From positions 6,763,001 through 6,827,000 of the forward strand of contig NC_088915.1 of the NCBI RefSeq assembly GCF_963576675.1: 64,000 nucleotides of DNA, written 5' to 3'. Under the pieces are notes generated by a model that worked only from the letters and a program-made list of their open reading frames with translations, was not told where the DNA came from and made no database searches. The position numbers were made by a program, and so were the translations under genes. Below, piece after piece: positions 33,869-44,502 of this stretch. Every line of letters begins with the position of its first letter. Position 1 is the stretch's first letter. This stretch comes from Euphorbia lathyris (lineage: Eukaryota > Streptophyta > Magnoliopsida > Malpighiales > Euphorbiaceae).

Positions 33869-34160
33869 TGATTCGGAATATCACTCGGGCCCAATAAGCC
33901 CAGCCGGCCCAAGGGCTAAGGGGTCAGAAGCCTCACAGGCCCAAGGCAACTCACTATAAATAAAACGAACAAAAGAAAGGCAAAGGGATCGGGTAACATA
34001 CTCTCTATCTCATTTTCAATAGATTAACAATACTCTCGAGCGACTAACTATCTTGATCGTCGGAGTGTTCCCAGGGACCGCTCCCCGCATAGAGACGACC
34101 CCCAAGGAACTCGGAACTACCCGAAGAGAGCTCGGATCACTGTTCCACATATCCCAATTA
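33869..34160 (+). repeat. 3' LTR of the Tat-type element
   Basis: The 292 bp run from TGATTCGG to CCCAATTA, followed by the TSD AAATG (34161-34165). It is nearly identical to 24006-24296. Confidence 0.93.
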
Positions 34161-34183
34161 AAATGTATAAGCATACAAGTATA

Positions 34184-34674
34184 GGGTAAATTACATCCAC
34201 AACCACTGAATTTTATCCATTTTAACATTGTGGCAACTGAACTTTAATTCTTAACGGTATGACCACTGAACTTTAGCCTTTTTAACACCGGTAGCCACTC
34301 AACTTTAACTAACCCCTCAAAATAATCGTTAACAACCTCAAAATGAAAATATTCAAGAATTAAAGTTGTTCATAATAAAATTTACTATGAAACCTTTTTT
34401 TTTTCGATTTTTTTTACCATAAGCTCTCTAAAAGTCTTATCTCTTAATCAAATAGAACCTAAATGACTTTAAAACGGAAATTTTCAAAAATTAAAGTTCT
34501 TTAACTCTTCGAATTTTTTATTTTGAAGCTGACAACGATCATTTTGAAACATTGAATAGCCACCGGTGTTAAAAAAAAGTGTAAAATTCAATGGTTATAT
34601 CGTTAAAAATTGAAGTTCAGTAGCCATACTATTATAATATGTAAAGTTCAGTGGCCATGAATGTAATTTACCCA
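34184..34674. mobile_element. Mutator-like MITE (copy A)
   Basis: The left end GGGTAAATTACAT is mirrored by ATGTAATTTACCC at the right end, with similar inner sequence (CCACTGAA / TTCAGTGG). The 9-mers ACAAGTATA (34175-34183) and ACAAATATA (34675-34683) flank it with one mismatch, as expected for a Mutator-type 9-bp TSD. It is 491 bp, non-coding and AT-rich. A second copy lies at 60503-60979. Confidence 0.75.
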
Positions 34675-34821
34675 ACAAATATATCTCTTTTCCTTTTTGG
34701 CATTATCGAAGGGAAAGGAAAAGATATGTAATCGTCTAACTGAATCCGAGAAGGCGTGGGTCTTGTCTTTGTTTTTCAGCCTAGCTCTAATCGGAATCCG
34801 AGTAGCTCTTCTTTTCGATTC

Positions 34822-34828
34822 TATAAAA
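34822..34828 (+). promoter_or_regulatory. TATA box of the ubiquitin-like gene
   Basis: TATAAAAAG starts at 34822, about 90 bases before the ATG at 34912. A short leader lies between. It is a typical plant arrangement and supports a real transcription unit. Confidence 0.6.
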
Positions 34829-34911
34829 AGCCACTGCAATTTGTTCTTTCAGTAATTACAGTTAGAGAAATATATATTGTGTGTTTGAGCAGAAAATTAC
34901 AGGGAAGAAGG

Positions 34912-35214
34912 ATGCAAATATGGGTAAAAATTCCGGCCGAAAAAACCATAAGTGTTGAAGTGTCGGTGTTAGACAGCATAAGCGATCTGAAGAAGAAGAT
35001 CGAAGAGAATGAAGGGATTCCGGCTGATCATCAACGCCTAATATTCGCTGTCGACAAACTTGAGGATGATCGGACTCTGGTGGACTATAATATCAAAGAC
35101 AAATCAACTTTATACCTCTTGCTAAAGGTTACAACTAGAGATGCTCAAGATGCGGCGTCGTTTTGCGGTTTCTCACCAAAATCGAACAACCAAGAGAGAA
35201 ATAGAACTGGATGA
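34912..35214 (+). CDS. Ubiquitin-like protein without C-terminal diglycine
   Basis: The ATG at 34912 (GAAGG ATG CAAAT) starts a protein of 100 residues. The first 75 follow ubiquitin closely in pattern: [58 protein letters not shown]. The usual LRLRGG end is replaced by LLLKVTTRD and a 25-residue Ser/Asn/Arg-rich tail, so it lacks the diglycine needed for conjugation. An ORF also runs upstream to 34756, but the ubiquitin alignment and the TATA box fix the start here. There is no intron, stop or frameshift. It could be a diverged ubiquitin-domain gene or a decayed polyubiquitin unit. Confidence 0.8.
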   Translation: MQIWVKIPAEKTISVEVSVLDSISDLKKKIEENEGIPADHQRLIFAVDKLEDDRTLVDYNIKDKSTLYLLLKVTTRDAQDAASFCGFSPKSNNQERNRTG

Positions 35215-35473
35215 ATGAAGCAGAGGCGTAGAGATCGGGAAACGATTTTAATGGAGCATGCCGATAATAATTTTGGTGCTAAACCATTTTTTATTTAATT
35301 TTTTATTTCTTTAAAATTATGTATGTTTCGAATTGAAGACCATCGTTAATAATTGGCTTAATCCATGAATTGTTTCATGAAGTTGTCCAAAAACTTTGTT
35401 TGTGGTCTTCAATTTTCAAAGTATTCTAATAATCCTTTAAATTTATATAAAATATCCGGTTAGCTCATTAAAT
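35215..35473. other. 3' flank of the ubiquitin-like gene
   Basis: AT-rich sequence with no gene. It would contain the 3' UTR of the ubiquitin-like gene, but I could not place a clear poly(A) signal. Confidence 0.4.
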
Positions 35474-35741
35474 TAGGGATGAACTAAATAAACGGTAACC
35501 GATTTTTAAACTGATAATCGAATCAAAATTTTAGTTTGGTTTAGTTATTTTAATATTCTGATTTGGTTCGGTTTTAATTTTAACTTAGTTTGGTAATCAG
35601 TTATCGGTTCGGTTACTAAAAAAAATATCGGTATAACGAATAACCGAACCGAACTTATTATATAAATATAAAAAATATAATTTTATTTTTACATATATAA
35701 ATAACTTATAAAATATAAAATCCAACCCCTAAAAAATATAC

Positions 35742-36031
35742 TAATGAAGACCGTGGATCTTCATAGTCGACCGGGTATATGAAGCGAGGTTGATGCCGCT
35801 CCGGTCGCCGGACCTGCGTCGGGGGTGGCCCCCGGTGTGCACTCCGATGCTAAAGTTAGTAGGAGTATATATGTAGAGAGATAAAATAGTGTGTAGAGAG
35901 CCATACCTTTCCTTTGTAAGGGTATTTATAATGAATGTGGTGGGCTTAGAGGACCTTGCTTGTCTTGGGCTTGATTGGCTTGGGCCTAGTGGGCCGTGTG
36001 TAGAGAGTCATACCTTCCCTTTGTAAGGGTA
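35742..36031 (-). repeat. Left LTR of the non-autonomous element, first segment
   Basis: This aligns with the right LTR from its start up to GGGCCG near 35996. A 107-bp unit starting GTGTAGAGAG (35891) then begins again at 35998 and is cut by the Helitron at 36031. The LTR resumes at 54364-54453. The right LTR has this unit only once. Confidence 0.85.
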
Positions 36032-36099
36032 TTATATATACATATAAAAGTGATGGGTTGGGAACAGTAAAATTGGAAATTTTTTTTCAATTTGTTCCA

Positions 36100-37000
36100 A
36101 CATTACCCTTAAATTCAGGCTGACCATATTACCCTTGCCATTCACCAACAATTCCAGTCCTTGCACACGAATACGGCACCGTTTGGTTCTTTGAAGTTTC
36201 TAGGTATTTCTCTTCTCTTCAGCCGCACAAAATTCTTTCTCTCTTCTCCTCTGCTGTCGTCTACAGCTTTCTTCGTCTTTTTTTATCCCTGTTTTTTAGG
36301 GGCTTTAACCTTCTTTAAGCGGCGTTCTTTGTTTTTTTTTTATCTCCGTCGAGTCTTCCCGGTTTCCTTATTGCGGTGGGAGAGATTCTGCTTCTACGTG
36401 ATCTTCTGAAGTGGTAAGCTCGATTTCCCTTTGTTAATTTTTCGATTTATAATGTGAAAAAGTCTCAAATGCTTGCCTAATTTTCACTTTCTTTTGAAGG
36501 ATTTACAATCTAAAACTTGATGTGTGACCCTTCCACGATTGATATTTTTTGTCAATTGATCTTCAAGAGTGGCACTCAAGTTGATTCAGATCTATTCAGG
36601 GTCAGTGATCCAAGTTTTTTTTTTTTAATGTTTAGTCTTCTTCAATCCTAAATTTGCAACTTTCTCTTCTTATTTCAAGTTGGTCAGAGCTATTCTTCAA
36701 GGTTTGTCTCTGTGCATATTTTCTGGATTGAGCATCTTCTCTCTTAAGTGGCTTCGTCAGGTTTGATTTTCCATTCTTAATTTTTTTTCGATTTCTCACA
36801 TAGCTTTGCTTTACATGGCTTCGTCAGGTTTGATTTTCCCTTCTTAACACCCACCTTTGCTTTGGTTTTTAGATGTCTTCTGCTGTCTTCGTTTCCTGGG
36901 TTTACTTTCCTTCCACGTACCCATATTTATGCCTTGCCCTATCCTTGCGTTCTTCTTCTGCTTATGGTTGAGGTTTGTATCTTTATTATATCTAATTTGT
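36100..37000 (+). other. Helitron 5' non-coding region, CT-rich
   Basis: This region is CT-rich with short introns-like borders, resembling a plant gene promoter and 5' UTR. A 30-base phrase beginning GGCTTCGTCAGG occurs twice (about 36750 and 36826). No protein is recognised. Confidence 0.45.
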
Positions 37001-37037
37001 GTAATTAGTTTTCACTGATCTTTAAATAGTTTTTGGA

Positions 37038-39600
37038 TTTCACTTTGTAGATCTATTTCACTCTTGGTGTTGTCTGTTTGCTCACATAGCCGTTTTAAAC
37101 CAGACTCATCCTTTCTCCTGTAAAGAGAGGTAGGCAGAGGATCTGTCCGTAGAAGGAAAGCACAATATTAGTATACTAGCTCAGGTAATGTAGTTCCTTT
37201 TTGCACCTAATTAAATCAATAATGGCATTATAGAATAGAAGACCAGGCACAAAGCCATTACCTTTAGCTAAATTAACAGTGTTTAAAGGCTAAGCATTAA
37301 AATTGAAATGAGAATAGGATGAGTCTGGTTTGCTCATGCATTTTCTTTTGTGTTATTTTTGTATACAGATAAATTTAATAGTGAAAAAACAACTATGAAT
37401 TGCAATTAATATAAAATTGAATTCAACAAGGCTTCAGTATGCAGATTAGGATTTTTTTGTTTTATTTATTTTGCACGTTTCTTCATTGAAACCAGAAATT
37501 TTGCTGTTTCGGCGTGCTGCAAGTAAATGACATTGCTCTGTATGACAATGATTGACTATTACCTACAAAATAGAACTAATATAGGATTAATGTTTAAAAA
37601 ACGGCGACAATTTAGGCATTTCTTTGTCTTTTTTTCTCCTGTGGATGATATAACCGGCTTAAATATGGTGATTGCGGTACTTCCAGCGACTTCCATAGAC
37701 ATTCATCTCACCCCTATTAAAATTTCCCTTTATATCTTTTCACTTCTCTTCAACTATGTGCAATATTGGTGGGTTTTTGTTTTTGCTTTGAGTGTTATCT
37801 TTGCATCTGTCAGTCTGGATTTATTGGATGATCTAAATTTTTTTGCCTAGAGTAATATATGTGAGTTTGTTTTTTTTTGGTGTTCTTTCTAAATTTTGCT
37901 GCTTTCATATGTGCTTTTTAGTTAACTCACTGTTTTTTTTAGCTTCAGAGTTATCAAGTAAATGAAATTGCTCTGTATGACAATAATTGCCTATTACCTA
38001 CAAAATAGAACCAATATAAGATTAACATTTAAAAAATGGTACCAATTTAGGCATTTCTTAGTCTTTTTTTTCTCCTGTGGATGATATAACCGGCTTAAAT
38101 ATGGCGATTTCAGTACTTCTAGCGTTTTCAATAGGCATTCATCTCACCCCTGTACAGATTTGCCTTTATATCTTTTCCCTTCTCTTTAACTATGTGCAAT
38201 ATTGATGGGTTTGTTTTCGCTTTGGGTGTTATCTTTGCATCTGTCAGTCCGGATGTATTTGATGATCTGAAAAGTTTTTCCTAGATTAATATATGTGAGT
38301 TTGTTTTTTTGGGTGTTCTTTCTAAATTTACCAGCTTTCATATGTGCTTTTCAATTAATTGACTGTTTTTTTAGCTTCAGAGTTATCAAGTAAATGGAAT
38401 TGCTCTGTATGACAATAATTGGCTATTACCTACAAAATAGAACCAATATAGATTAACGTTTAAAAAATGGTACTAATTTAGGCATTTTTTAGTTTTTTTC
38501 TCCTGCGCATGATATAACCGACTTAAATATGGTGATTTTATTATTTCTAATTTGTGTAATTAGTCTTCATTGATCTTTAGATAGTTTTTGGATTTCACTT
38601 TGTAGATCTATTTTACTTTTGGTAACTATGTGCAATATTGATGGGTTTGTTTTCGCTTTGGGTGTTATCTTTGCATCTGTCAGTCCGGATGTATTTGATG
38701 ATCTGAAAAGTTTTTCCTAGATTAATATATGTGAGTTTGTTTTTTTGGGTGTTCTTTCTAAATTTACCAGCTTTCATATGTGCTTTTCAATTAATTTACT
38801 GTTTTTTTTAGCTTCAGAGTTATCAAGTAAATGGAATTGCTCTGTATGACAATAATTGGCTATTACCTACAAAATAGAACCAATATAGATTAACGTTTAA
38901 AAATGGTACTAATTTAGGCATTTTTTAGTTTTTTTCTCCTGTGGATGATATAACCGACTTAAATATGGTGATTTTATTATTTCTAATTTGTGTAATTAGT
39001 CTTCACTGATCTTTAGATAGTTTTTGGATTTCACTTTGTAGATCTATTTTACTTTTGGTGTTGTCTGCTTGCTCACACAGCTGTTTTATCCCGTAGATGG
39101 AAAATCTGCCCTTGCTTGCCCCTCTCCATCAAGGTTTTCTCCCTCTATTTCTTTTCTTAGGTAAGCTCTTTGGGTTTTAATTCCCTTTTCATGGATTGAT
39201 CTGTTAATAAAATTTGAATTTTTTATCTTTTCAAAATAACTTCTTAATTTTTGTTTGAATTGTTTATTTATTGGATAATGTTTCCAGCAAATCCCTTGCT
39301 CCCAGATTCTGCAGGTAAACAAAACCGGACTCATCCTTTCTCCTGTAAAGAGAGGTAGGCAGAGGATCTGTCCGTAGAAGGAAAGAACAATATTAGTACA
39401 CTAGCTAATGTAATTGGTTTTTGCACCTAATTAAATCAATAATGGCATTATAACATAAAAGACCAGGCATAAAGCCATTACCTCTAGCTAAATTAACAGA
39501 ATTTAAAGGCTAATCAGTAAAATTGAAATGAGAATAGGATGAGTCCGGTTTGCTCATGCATTTTCTTTTGTGTTATTTTTTTATATAGATGAATTTGATG
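37038..39600. repeat. Tandem and dispersed direct repeats in the Helitron 5' region
   Basis: A unit starting near AAGTAAATG..ATTGCTCTGTATGAC begins at about 37520, 37958, 38388 and 38825, a period near 430-437 bp. The third and fourth copies are rearranged. The array is bracketed by a direct repeat of about 280 bp (about 37098-37380 and 39317-39595) starting AAACC(A/G)GACTCATCC. No ORF is shared by the copies, so this looks non-coding and possibly regulatory. Confidence 0.8.
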
Positions 39601-40168
39601 TTTATCTTTGAATGTTAAAGAAAACTTAAATAGTTAAATAAAAAAGCAAAATATTATGTATGCAGTTGATTTTGCAATATAGAAGTTCAAGTAGATAGAA
39701 CTATGTTCCTCTCTTTTTATTTTGTTTAATTTTTAATTTTCTGAAAAATCTTTTCAAATCTCAATTATTGTATGGTGTAATCTTTCAGATTCTATGCCTG
39801 CAGTTTTATTTTGTCTAGATTTTCATTTTCAGGAAAATCTTTTCAAATCTCAGTTAATATATGGTGTAATCTTTCATATTCTATGCCTGCCCTGTTACAA
39901 TTGATGCCAGCCCCCTACATTTAGTACCTGTATTTTGGAGGCTATTTATTTTTATATGCTCTGACTTATTTCCTTTAAGGCATATATTATCCAGCCTCCT
40001 TATGTTACTGTTTTCTGTCAGGATATTAACCTCCAAGTGTATAGGTAAATGAGAAAGCAATAAATTTGTGTTTAAGCCAATTATGACCTGCATTTAATGC
40101 TTGGTGTGCTCACCATAGATCAGCATCTTAATTCATTTATTATTAATTCCTTATTCCTTACTATTTTC

Positions 40169-40177
40169 TATAAAAGG
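40169..40177 (+). promoter_or_regulatory. TATA box for the first Helitron small gene
   Basis: TATAAAAGG lies 214 bases before the ATG at 40383. The leader between them contains a plausible intron (CAG/GTTTTT at 40250/40251 to GCTGCAG at 40382), so the ATG opens the second exon. Confidence 0.5.
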
Positions 40178-40382
40178 CCACTACCCCCCTCATATCCAGC
40201 ACATTTAAGTCAACATTCCTTTTTCTCTCAACCCTACTAAACTTCTGCAGGTTTTTATACAGTTAGTTTCCTGCTGACTCTATCCTTTTGGAATAGCTTT
40301 ATATTTTCTTCCCTCCTTAGGCAACTTTCTTTACTTAGTCTTTCTTTTCTTAAAGTTTGCTCACTTTTCAACTTTGCTGCAG

Positions 40383-41210
40383 ATGTTCACCTTGATTGTT
40401 CCTTTCACCAACATCCTACCTGACTTCCTATCACGGCTCAGCTTGCCGCCTCCCACCTTTCAAGATTTCTTTGATCCCGAGACAAATGAATATGGCTGCC
40501 ATCTTTCTATACCATGCTTGGATGAACAAGGGGTTCATGGTGTTCATGTTTTTACAGGAACAAGTATTAGCAGCCATAAAGAAGTTGGGCATTTTGCCTA
40601 CCTAGCCCTGTTGCATCACCTCAAAAAAGTTCACAAATTCACTGTTATTGATGTCAACTATAAGATCCCTTTTGGACAATCTACAAGCCTCCTTACTCAA
40701 CCAAAGGCTAACCTTGGCCACCCATCACCTGAAAGTGAGGATATAGATTTTGAATCCCTTTTCCCCTGCAGTGATGATCTAATATCCCTCCCTTTTATAG
40801 ATGGTAGTCCTGGAATGAACATGTCTTTGTATGGAGCTTTAGAGGCCAGGGTGAAGGAACTAGAAGGACAACTGGAGGACCTCAGTTCAAGGCTTGCACA
40901 GGCTGAAGCTGATTTGTGTGCAGCCAAGCAAGAACGAGATAGCTTGAAACAAGCAAAGGCTGACTTCTCAAAAGCCTTGAAAAACTTGACTGCAAGTGAT
41001 GTGTTTTCAGAGCCTGGGTATATCGTCTGCTCTTTTCCTTTGTGTAATACATGTCTTTTCATTCTTTCTCTGATGACAGTATTTTCCACGTCCTCATTTG
41101 CTGCAGGACTTCTGCTCCTGAACAATTTCCAACCGAAAGAACTGAACCAAAAAAAAAGGCTGAAGAAAATGGCTGCTAGAAAAGGTGTATTCCCCCTGGA
41201 GAATATCTAG
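40383..41210 (+). CDS. Helitron small gene A: dsRNA-binding-like domain plus coiled coil
   Basis: The ATG directly follows a splice acceptor (GCTGCAG/ATG). Residues 1-85 resemble a dsRNA-binding domain: an initial helix with FLSRLSLPPPTF, a beta-like middle, then SSHKEVGHFAYLALLHHLKK, in the position of the conserved S-K-K-E-A-x-x-x-A-A helix. Residues about 150-205 are a clear coiled coil (ARVKELEGQLEDLSSRLAQA). A probable intron (GG/GTATAT near 41020 to GCTGCAG/G near 41106) joins to a short Lys/Glu-rich end with a stop near 41183; unspliced, the frame ends at 41210. I know no named function. The fold is a pattern judgement, not a search result. Confidence 0.55.
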   Translation: MFTLIVPFTNILPDFLSRLSLPPPTFQDFFDPETNEYGCHLSIPCLDEQGVHGVHVFTGTSISSHKEVGHFAYLALLHHLKKVHKFTVIDVNYKIPFGQSTSLLTQPKANLGHPSPESEDIDFESLFPCSDDLISLPFIDGSPGMNMSLYGALEARVKELEGQLEDLSSRLAQAEADLCAAKQERDSLKQAKADFSKALKNLTASDVFSEPGYIVCSFPLCNTCLFILSLMTVFSTSSFAAGLLLLNNFQPKELNQKKRLKKMAARKGVFPLENI

Positions 41211-41243
41211 CTGACTTTTTCTGTGGTGATCACAGCCTCGAAT

Positions 41244-41465
41244 GGCGGTTCGTGCAGCTTCTGTATTACTTATCTATGTAAATAGGCATGCTTTTGTGGA
41301 ACACAACACCTACATATGTTGATAGTTCCTGCTCTGTATTCCAGATGTTGTATTGAAGTAAGGCGGTTCGTGCACCTTCTGTGTTACTTAGCTATGTAAA
41401 TAGGTCTTGTGGAACACAACACCTACATATGTTGATAGTTCCTACTCTGTGTATTGAAGTAGGTT
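41244..41465. repeat. Two-copy tandem repeat of about 115 bp
   Basis: GGCGGTTCGTGCA..CTTCTGT starts near 41245 and again near 41361. Both copies include TTGTGGAACACAACACC. It lies just downstream of small gene A, probably in its 3' UTR. Confidence 0.85.
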
Positions 41466-43664
41466 TTTTTTTGGCAAGTGTAGTTGTAGGTGTGCCAGTT
41501 CTTATGTAAGATGTTGTGTACTCTGTGTCATCTTCTGTTCAGATGTATCTTCTCCTACTATATATAAAAAAAAGGTCCTTTGAAACTCCATTGCAGATTG
41601 GTTATATTTTTTTACAAATCTTACTTGGTATGCATATCGATTAGCTCCCTAGACGAATAAAAAATCACCTCCCTAAAATTTCAAAGTAAATAAATTAGCA
41701 CTTCAAATTATCAAAATTACCAATCAGCTCCCTAAACAGATAAAAAATCATCAATTGAGTCTCCATTCTATTCTAAAATTAGGAACATTGATTATTTAAT
41801 TTAAACCGTAAAGATTTTAGATTTTAGAATTGGTTCAAAATGATCTAAAACTGTTTAACCAAATGATTGTCGATGAGGTCTCAATTTAAGCCCGTTTATT
41901 TTACTGAATGGTTATCGATGAAGTCTCAATTTAGGCCCGTTTATTTTACTTGCTATTCCCTCTTGATATTTGCTGTTTGAGATTAGTACCAGTTATTAGC
42001 CATTAAGCATTACTTTCATATGTCCACAGATACTTTAATCCATGTTTTTTTTACTGGAATTACAAGAACTTTTACACAACTTGATCAATTTAGTGCTTCC
42101 TATAACATACTGTTTTTATATTTTAAAGCAGAAGCTTTTGTATCTTAGTTCGTAATGATAAAAATCAGGACAACTCTGCCAGTAATATATTATAAATAGG
42201 CAAGATGAACCTCAAGAGGATGAAGCATTTAAAGACACAAGCCAAGCTTTTGCATTTAGTCAATCCCAATAGAATAAATTGACTTTGATGGCTATTTACA
42301 ATAAGTCCTCCATTTAAATTTTCAATGTATGGCAACTTCACAAATAAAATATATTTTAATGAAATATAAAAAAATAAATGGTTTGGATAGAAGGGCAAAT
42401 AGGCAAAATAAACACTGCTTCCTAAATACATTCTTGCTAATTGTGCCATCAGTTAACACAAGTCATAAATATTAGATATTATTACAGTAATTAATGCAGC
42501 ACAATTGTTCTAACCAATATCAATTACATTGCCTTGCTAATTGTGCCATTCTTCATGCCTTCATTTTTTGGAGTGGGAAACCTTCTTGGCTTTTGATAAA
42601 TAGGGACAGACTCCTTAGTGGACTGCTCATACTCCAAACCATCCATTACTCATCACTTTGTGGTGGGTTTACATTTCCTGCACAATATATTTCTTTGTTT
42701 CTTTATTTTTCATTCAATCTTTTTTCTTTTCTTTAACACATTTTGTTCTTTTTGTTCTTTCAGGCTTCCTTTGCAGGTCTTACAGGTAAATTTTAATATC
42801 TCTATATACTTTATGCTAGATTTATGAATGTTTGATTTCAACCATTCCTGAAAGTCGGCTTAAGGAGAATGTATTACACCATGCTTCTCAAAGATTTTTG
42901 TAAAAAATTAAAATGTCTCCGTGTTTTGTTCAGATTTTGTTGGGTATTGAGTAAAGGAAAAGAAATTCAATGACCTTTTGTGGAATCCTACAAATACTAC
43001 TTATATATAAAAAAACGTTCCCCTCAAATGTCCAGAACATGTGTTCTTGGACCTTGGAATTGAGAAATAGTTTGGAAAAAGTAACATATTTAAACATAAA
43101 AAAAACAACTATGTATACTTTAAGTACATAGACTAAATTTTAATAATGCTTATGTATGTTGGTTTTTATTAAAACATAGTTCTTAACTTAACAGTGCAAA
43201 ATTATTATTTCATAGTTTTGGTTTACATATGTTAAATGTCTAAGCTTCAGATGAGTCCAAGTTCAGATCAAATCTTATTTGAATTTCTTATGATTATTTT
43301 TACTTTATATATTTAATTCACAATAAGCCAAAATTATAAAAGTTAAATAATTTCTTAACTCACTAGAGTAATATACTATAAATTAATTCATCCATCATTA
43401 AGGTGTTCACTTTTGCAGAAAGATGAAACCTTTTAAATTGAATGGTTGGTTCCCTATATGTGTAGTGCATTTTTTATTATAAACTTAAAACCCAAGGAAC
43501 TTATGCTTGATGATTATTTTTTATATCAAGTGACTGAATTGGATAAATGATTATGAATTTTTTTCTACCATTTATAAAAACTATCTTTCCAATCCAACTG
43601 ATTGGTTTTTTTTTGTCTTAACAGAATAACTTCGGCTCAGTTGCTTTCAACAAGGTAATTCACT
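41466..43664. other. Helitron spacer between small genes A and B
   Basis: AT-rich and apparently non-coding. Two short blocks ending AGGCCCGTTTATTTTACT or a close variant recur near 41890 and 41935, and CTTGCTAATTGTGCCAT recurs near 42432 and 42534. No exon that I can join to the neighbouring genes is evident. Confidence 0.45.
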
Positions 43665-43676
43665 TTCTATTCCTTC

Positions 43677-43815
43677 TTAGCTTAACTACTTGCTCTACAC
43701 ATGGTTGTTAGACAACTACCATTATATTGCTTGCTTCTATTTCGTCTTAGCTTAACTACTTGCTTTACAGATGGTTGTTATACAACTACCATTATATTGC
43801 TTGCTTTCTGAGTGT
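43677..43815. repeat. 70-bp tandem duplication spanning the start of small gene B
   Basis: CTTAACTACTTGC starts at 43681 and 43751. The second copy carries TTTACAG/ATGG, a usable acceptor and start. The first copy has CTACACATGG followed by an early TAG. Confidence 0.85.
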
Positions 43816-44247
43816 CTGTCACAAATGGAAATACCTCATTACAATGAAACATTGAGCCATTCTGACCTGACGGGTTTGTTTTCCTGCTGTTTTTCGTTGC
43901 CCGCTCGCACATATCATGGAGAAAATTTCCCTACGGTTGACATATATGGCTATAGTGCGGAGGGTTACGAAGAGGCTAAAAATATAGCCGCCTTTAGAAT
44001 GTTTGAGTATCTTAAACCTTATTACGACCTTGAAGTGTCTGATTTCAGCTCCGAGGACATAGCTGAGATCACTTCAAAAATGCAACTACTGTCATTGGCT
44101 CGGGATGCCAGAACAGAATCCTTATCAGCTTTAATATGCACATATAATCGTCTAAACCAAATGTACACTTCCATTGCAAACGCTCTTCAAGCTGTGAGTA
44201 ATGTGTTTACCACCTTCGATCTTGCAGACCTTATAAATATGTCTTAG
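43771..44247 (+). CDS. Helitron small gene B: dsRNA-binding-like domain plus helical tail
   Basis: This is an intact 158-codon frame. The ATG follows TTTACAG, so it may open an exon. The middle block YSAEGYEEAKNIAAFRMFEYL followed by YDLEVSDF lines up with gene A (SSHKEVGHFAYLALLHHL..FTVIDVNY) and gene C (SAESILEAKKKACL..FQIADFNY). The tail is helical and ends ALQA..LADLINMS, paralleling gene C (RLQA..INNLLNH). A strong-looking donor GTGAGT at about 44192 would give an intron of only about 34 bases, so I keep it unspliced. Function unknown; RNA binding is an inference. Confidence 0.5.
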   Translation: MVVIQLPLYCLLSECLSQMEIPHYNETLSHSDLTGLFSCCFSLPARTYHGENFPTVDIYGYSAEGYEEAKNIAAFRMFEYLKPYYDLEVSDFSSEDIAEITSKMQLLSLARDARTESLSALICTYNRLNQMYTSIANALQAVSNVFTTFDLADLINMS

Positions 44248-44502
44248 AGATGTTGCTCTTCAATCCTACTTTGTCTGTTTCCTTTAATGTGCTTTGTTGT
44301 TTTTTAAGTGTGTCTCTGCCATTGTTATATTATTTTCTAAATGAATTTCACCTTGGTGTCGCATTCTTTCTTTCTATTAATTTGTATTTGTCTTCCCATC
44401 CTTTTTTAAATTGTGCACATCCATTCAGTTGGCCCATCGTGTAGACATTAGAAAAGGCTTACACATGCTTGGGTCTATGATTCACTAATTTTTGTGCCAC
44501 AG

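Larger units (their letters stand above)
24006..34160 (+). mobile_element. Tat-type Ty3/gypsy element, complete but defective, TSD AAATG
   Basis: LTRs of 291 bp (24006-24296) and 292 bp (33869-34160) start TGATTCGG and end CCCAATTA. The five bases AAATG flank both sides (24001-24005 and 34161-34165). The order is one gag-pol frame with a second, archaeal-type RNase H before integrase, then a 120-bp tandem repeat array, antisense ORFs, a polypurine tract and the 3' LTR. The extra RNase H, repeats and extra ORFs mark the Tat lineage. The paralogous locus near 60480 lacks it. Confidence 0.93.
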
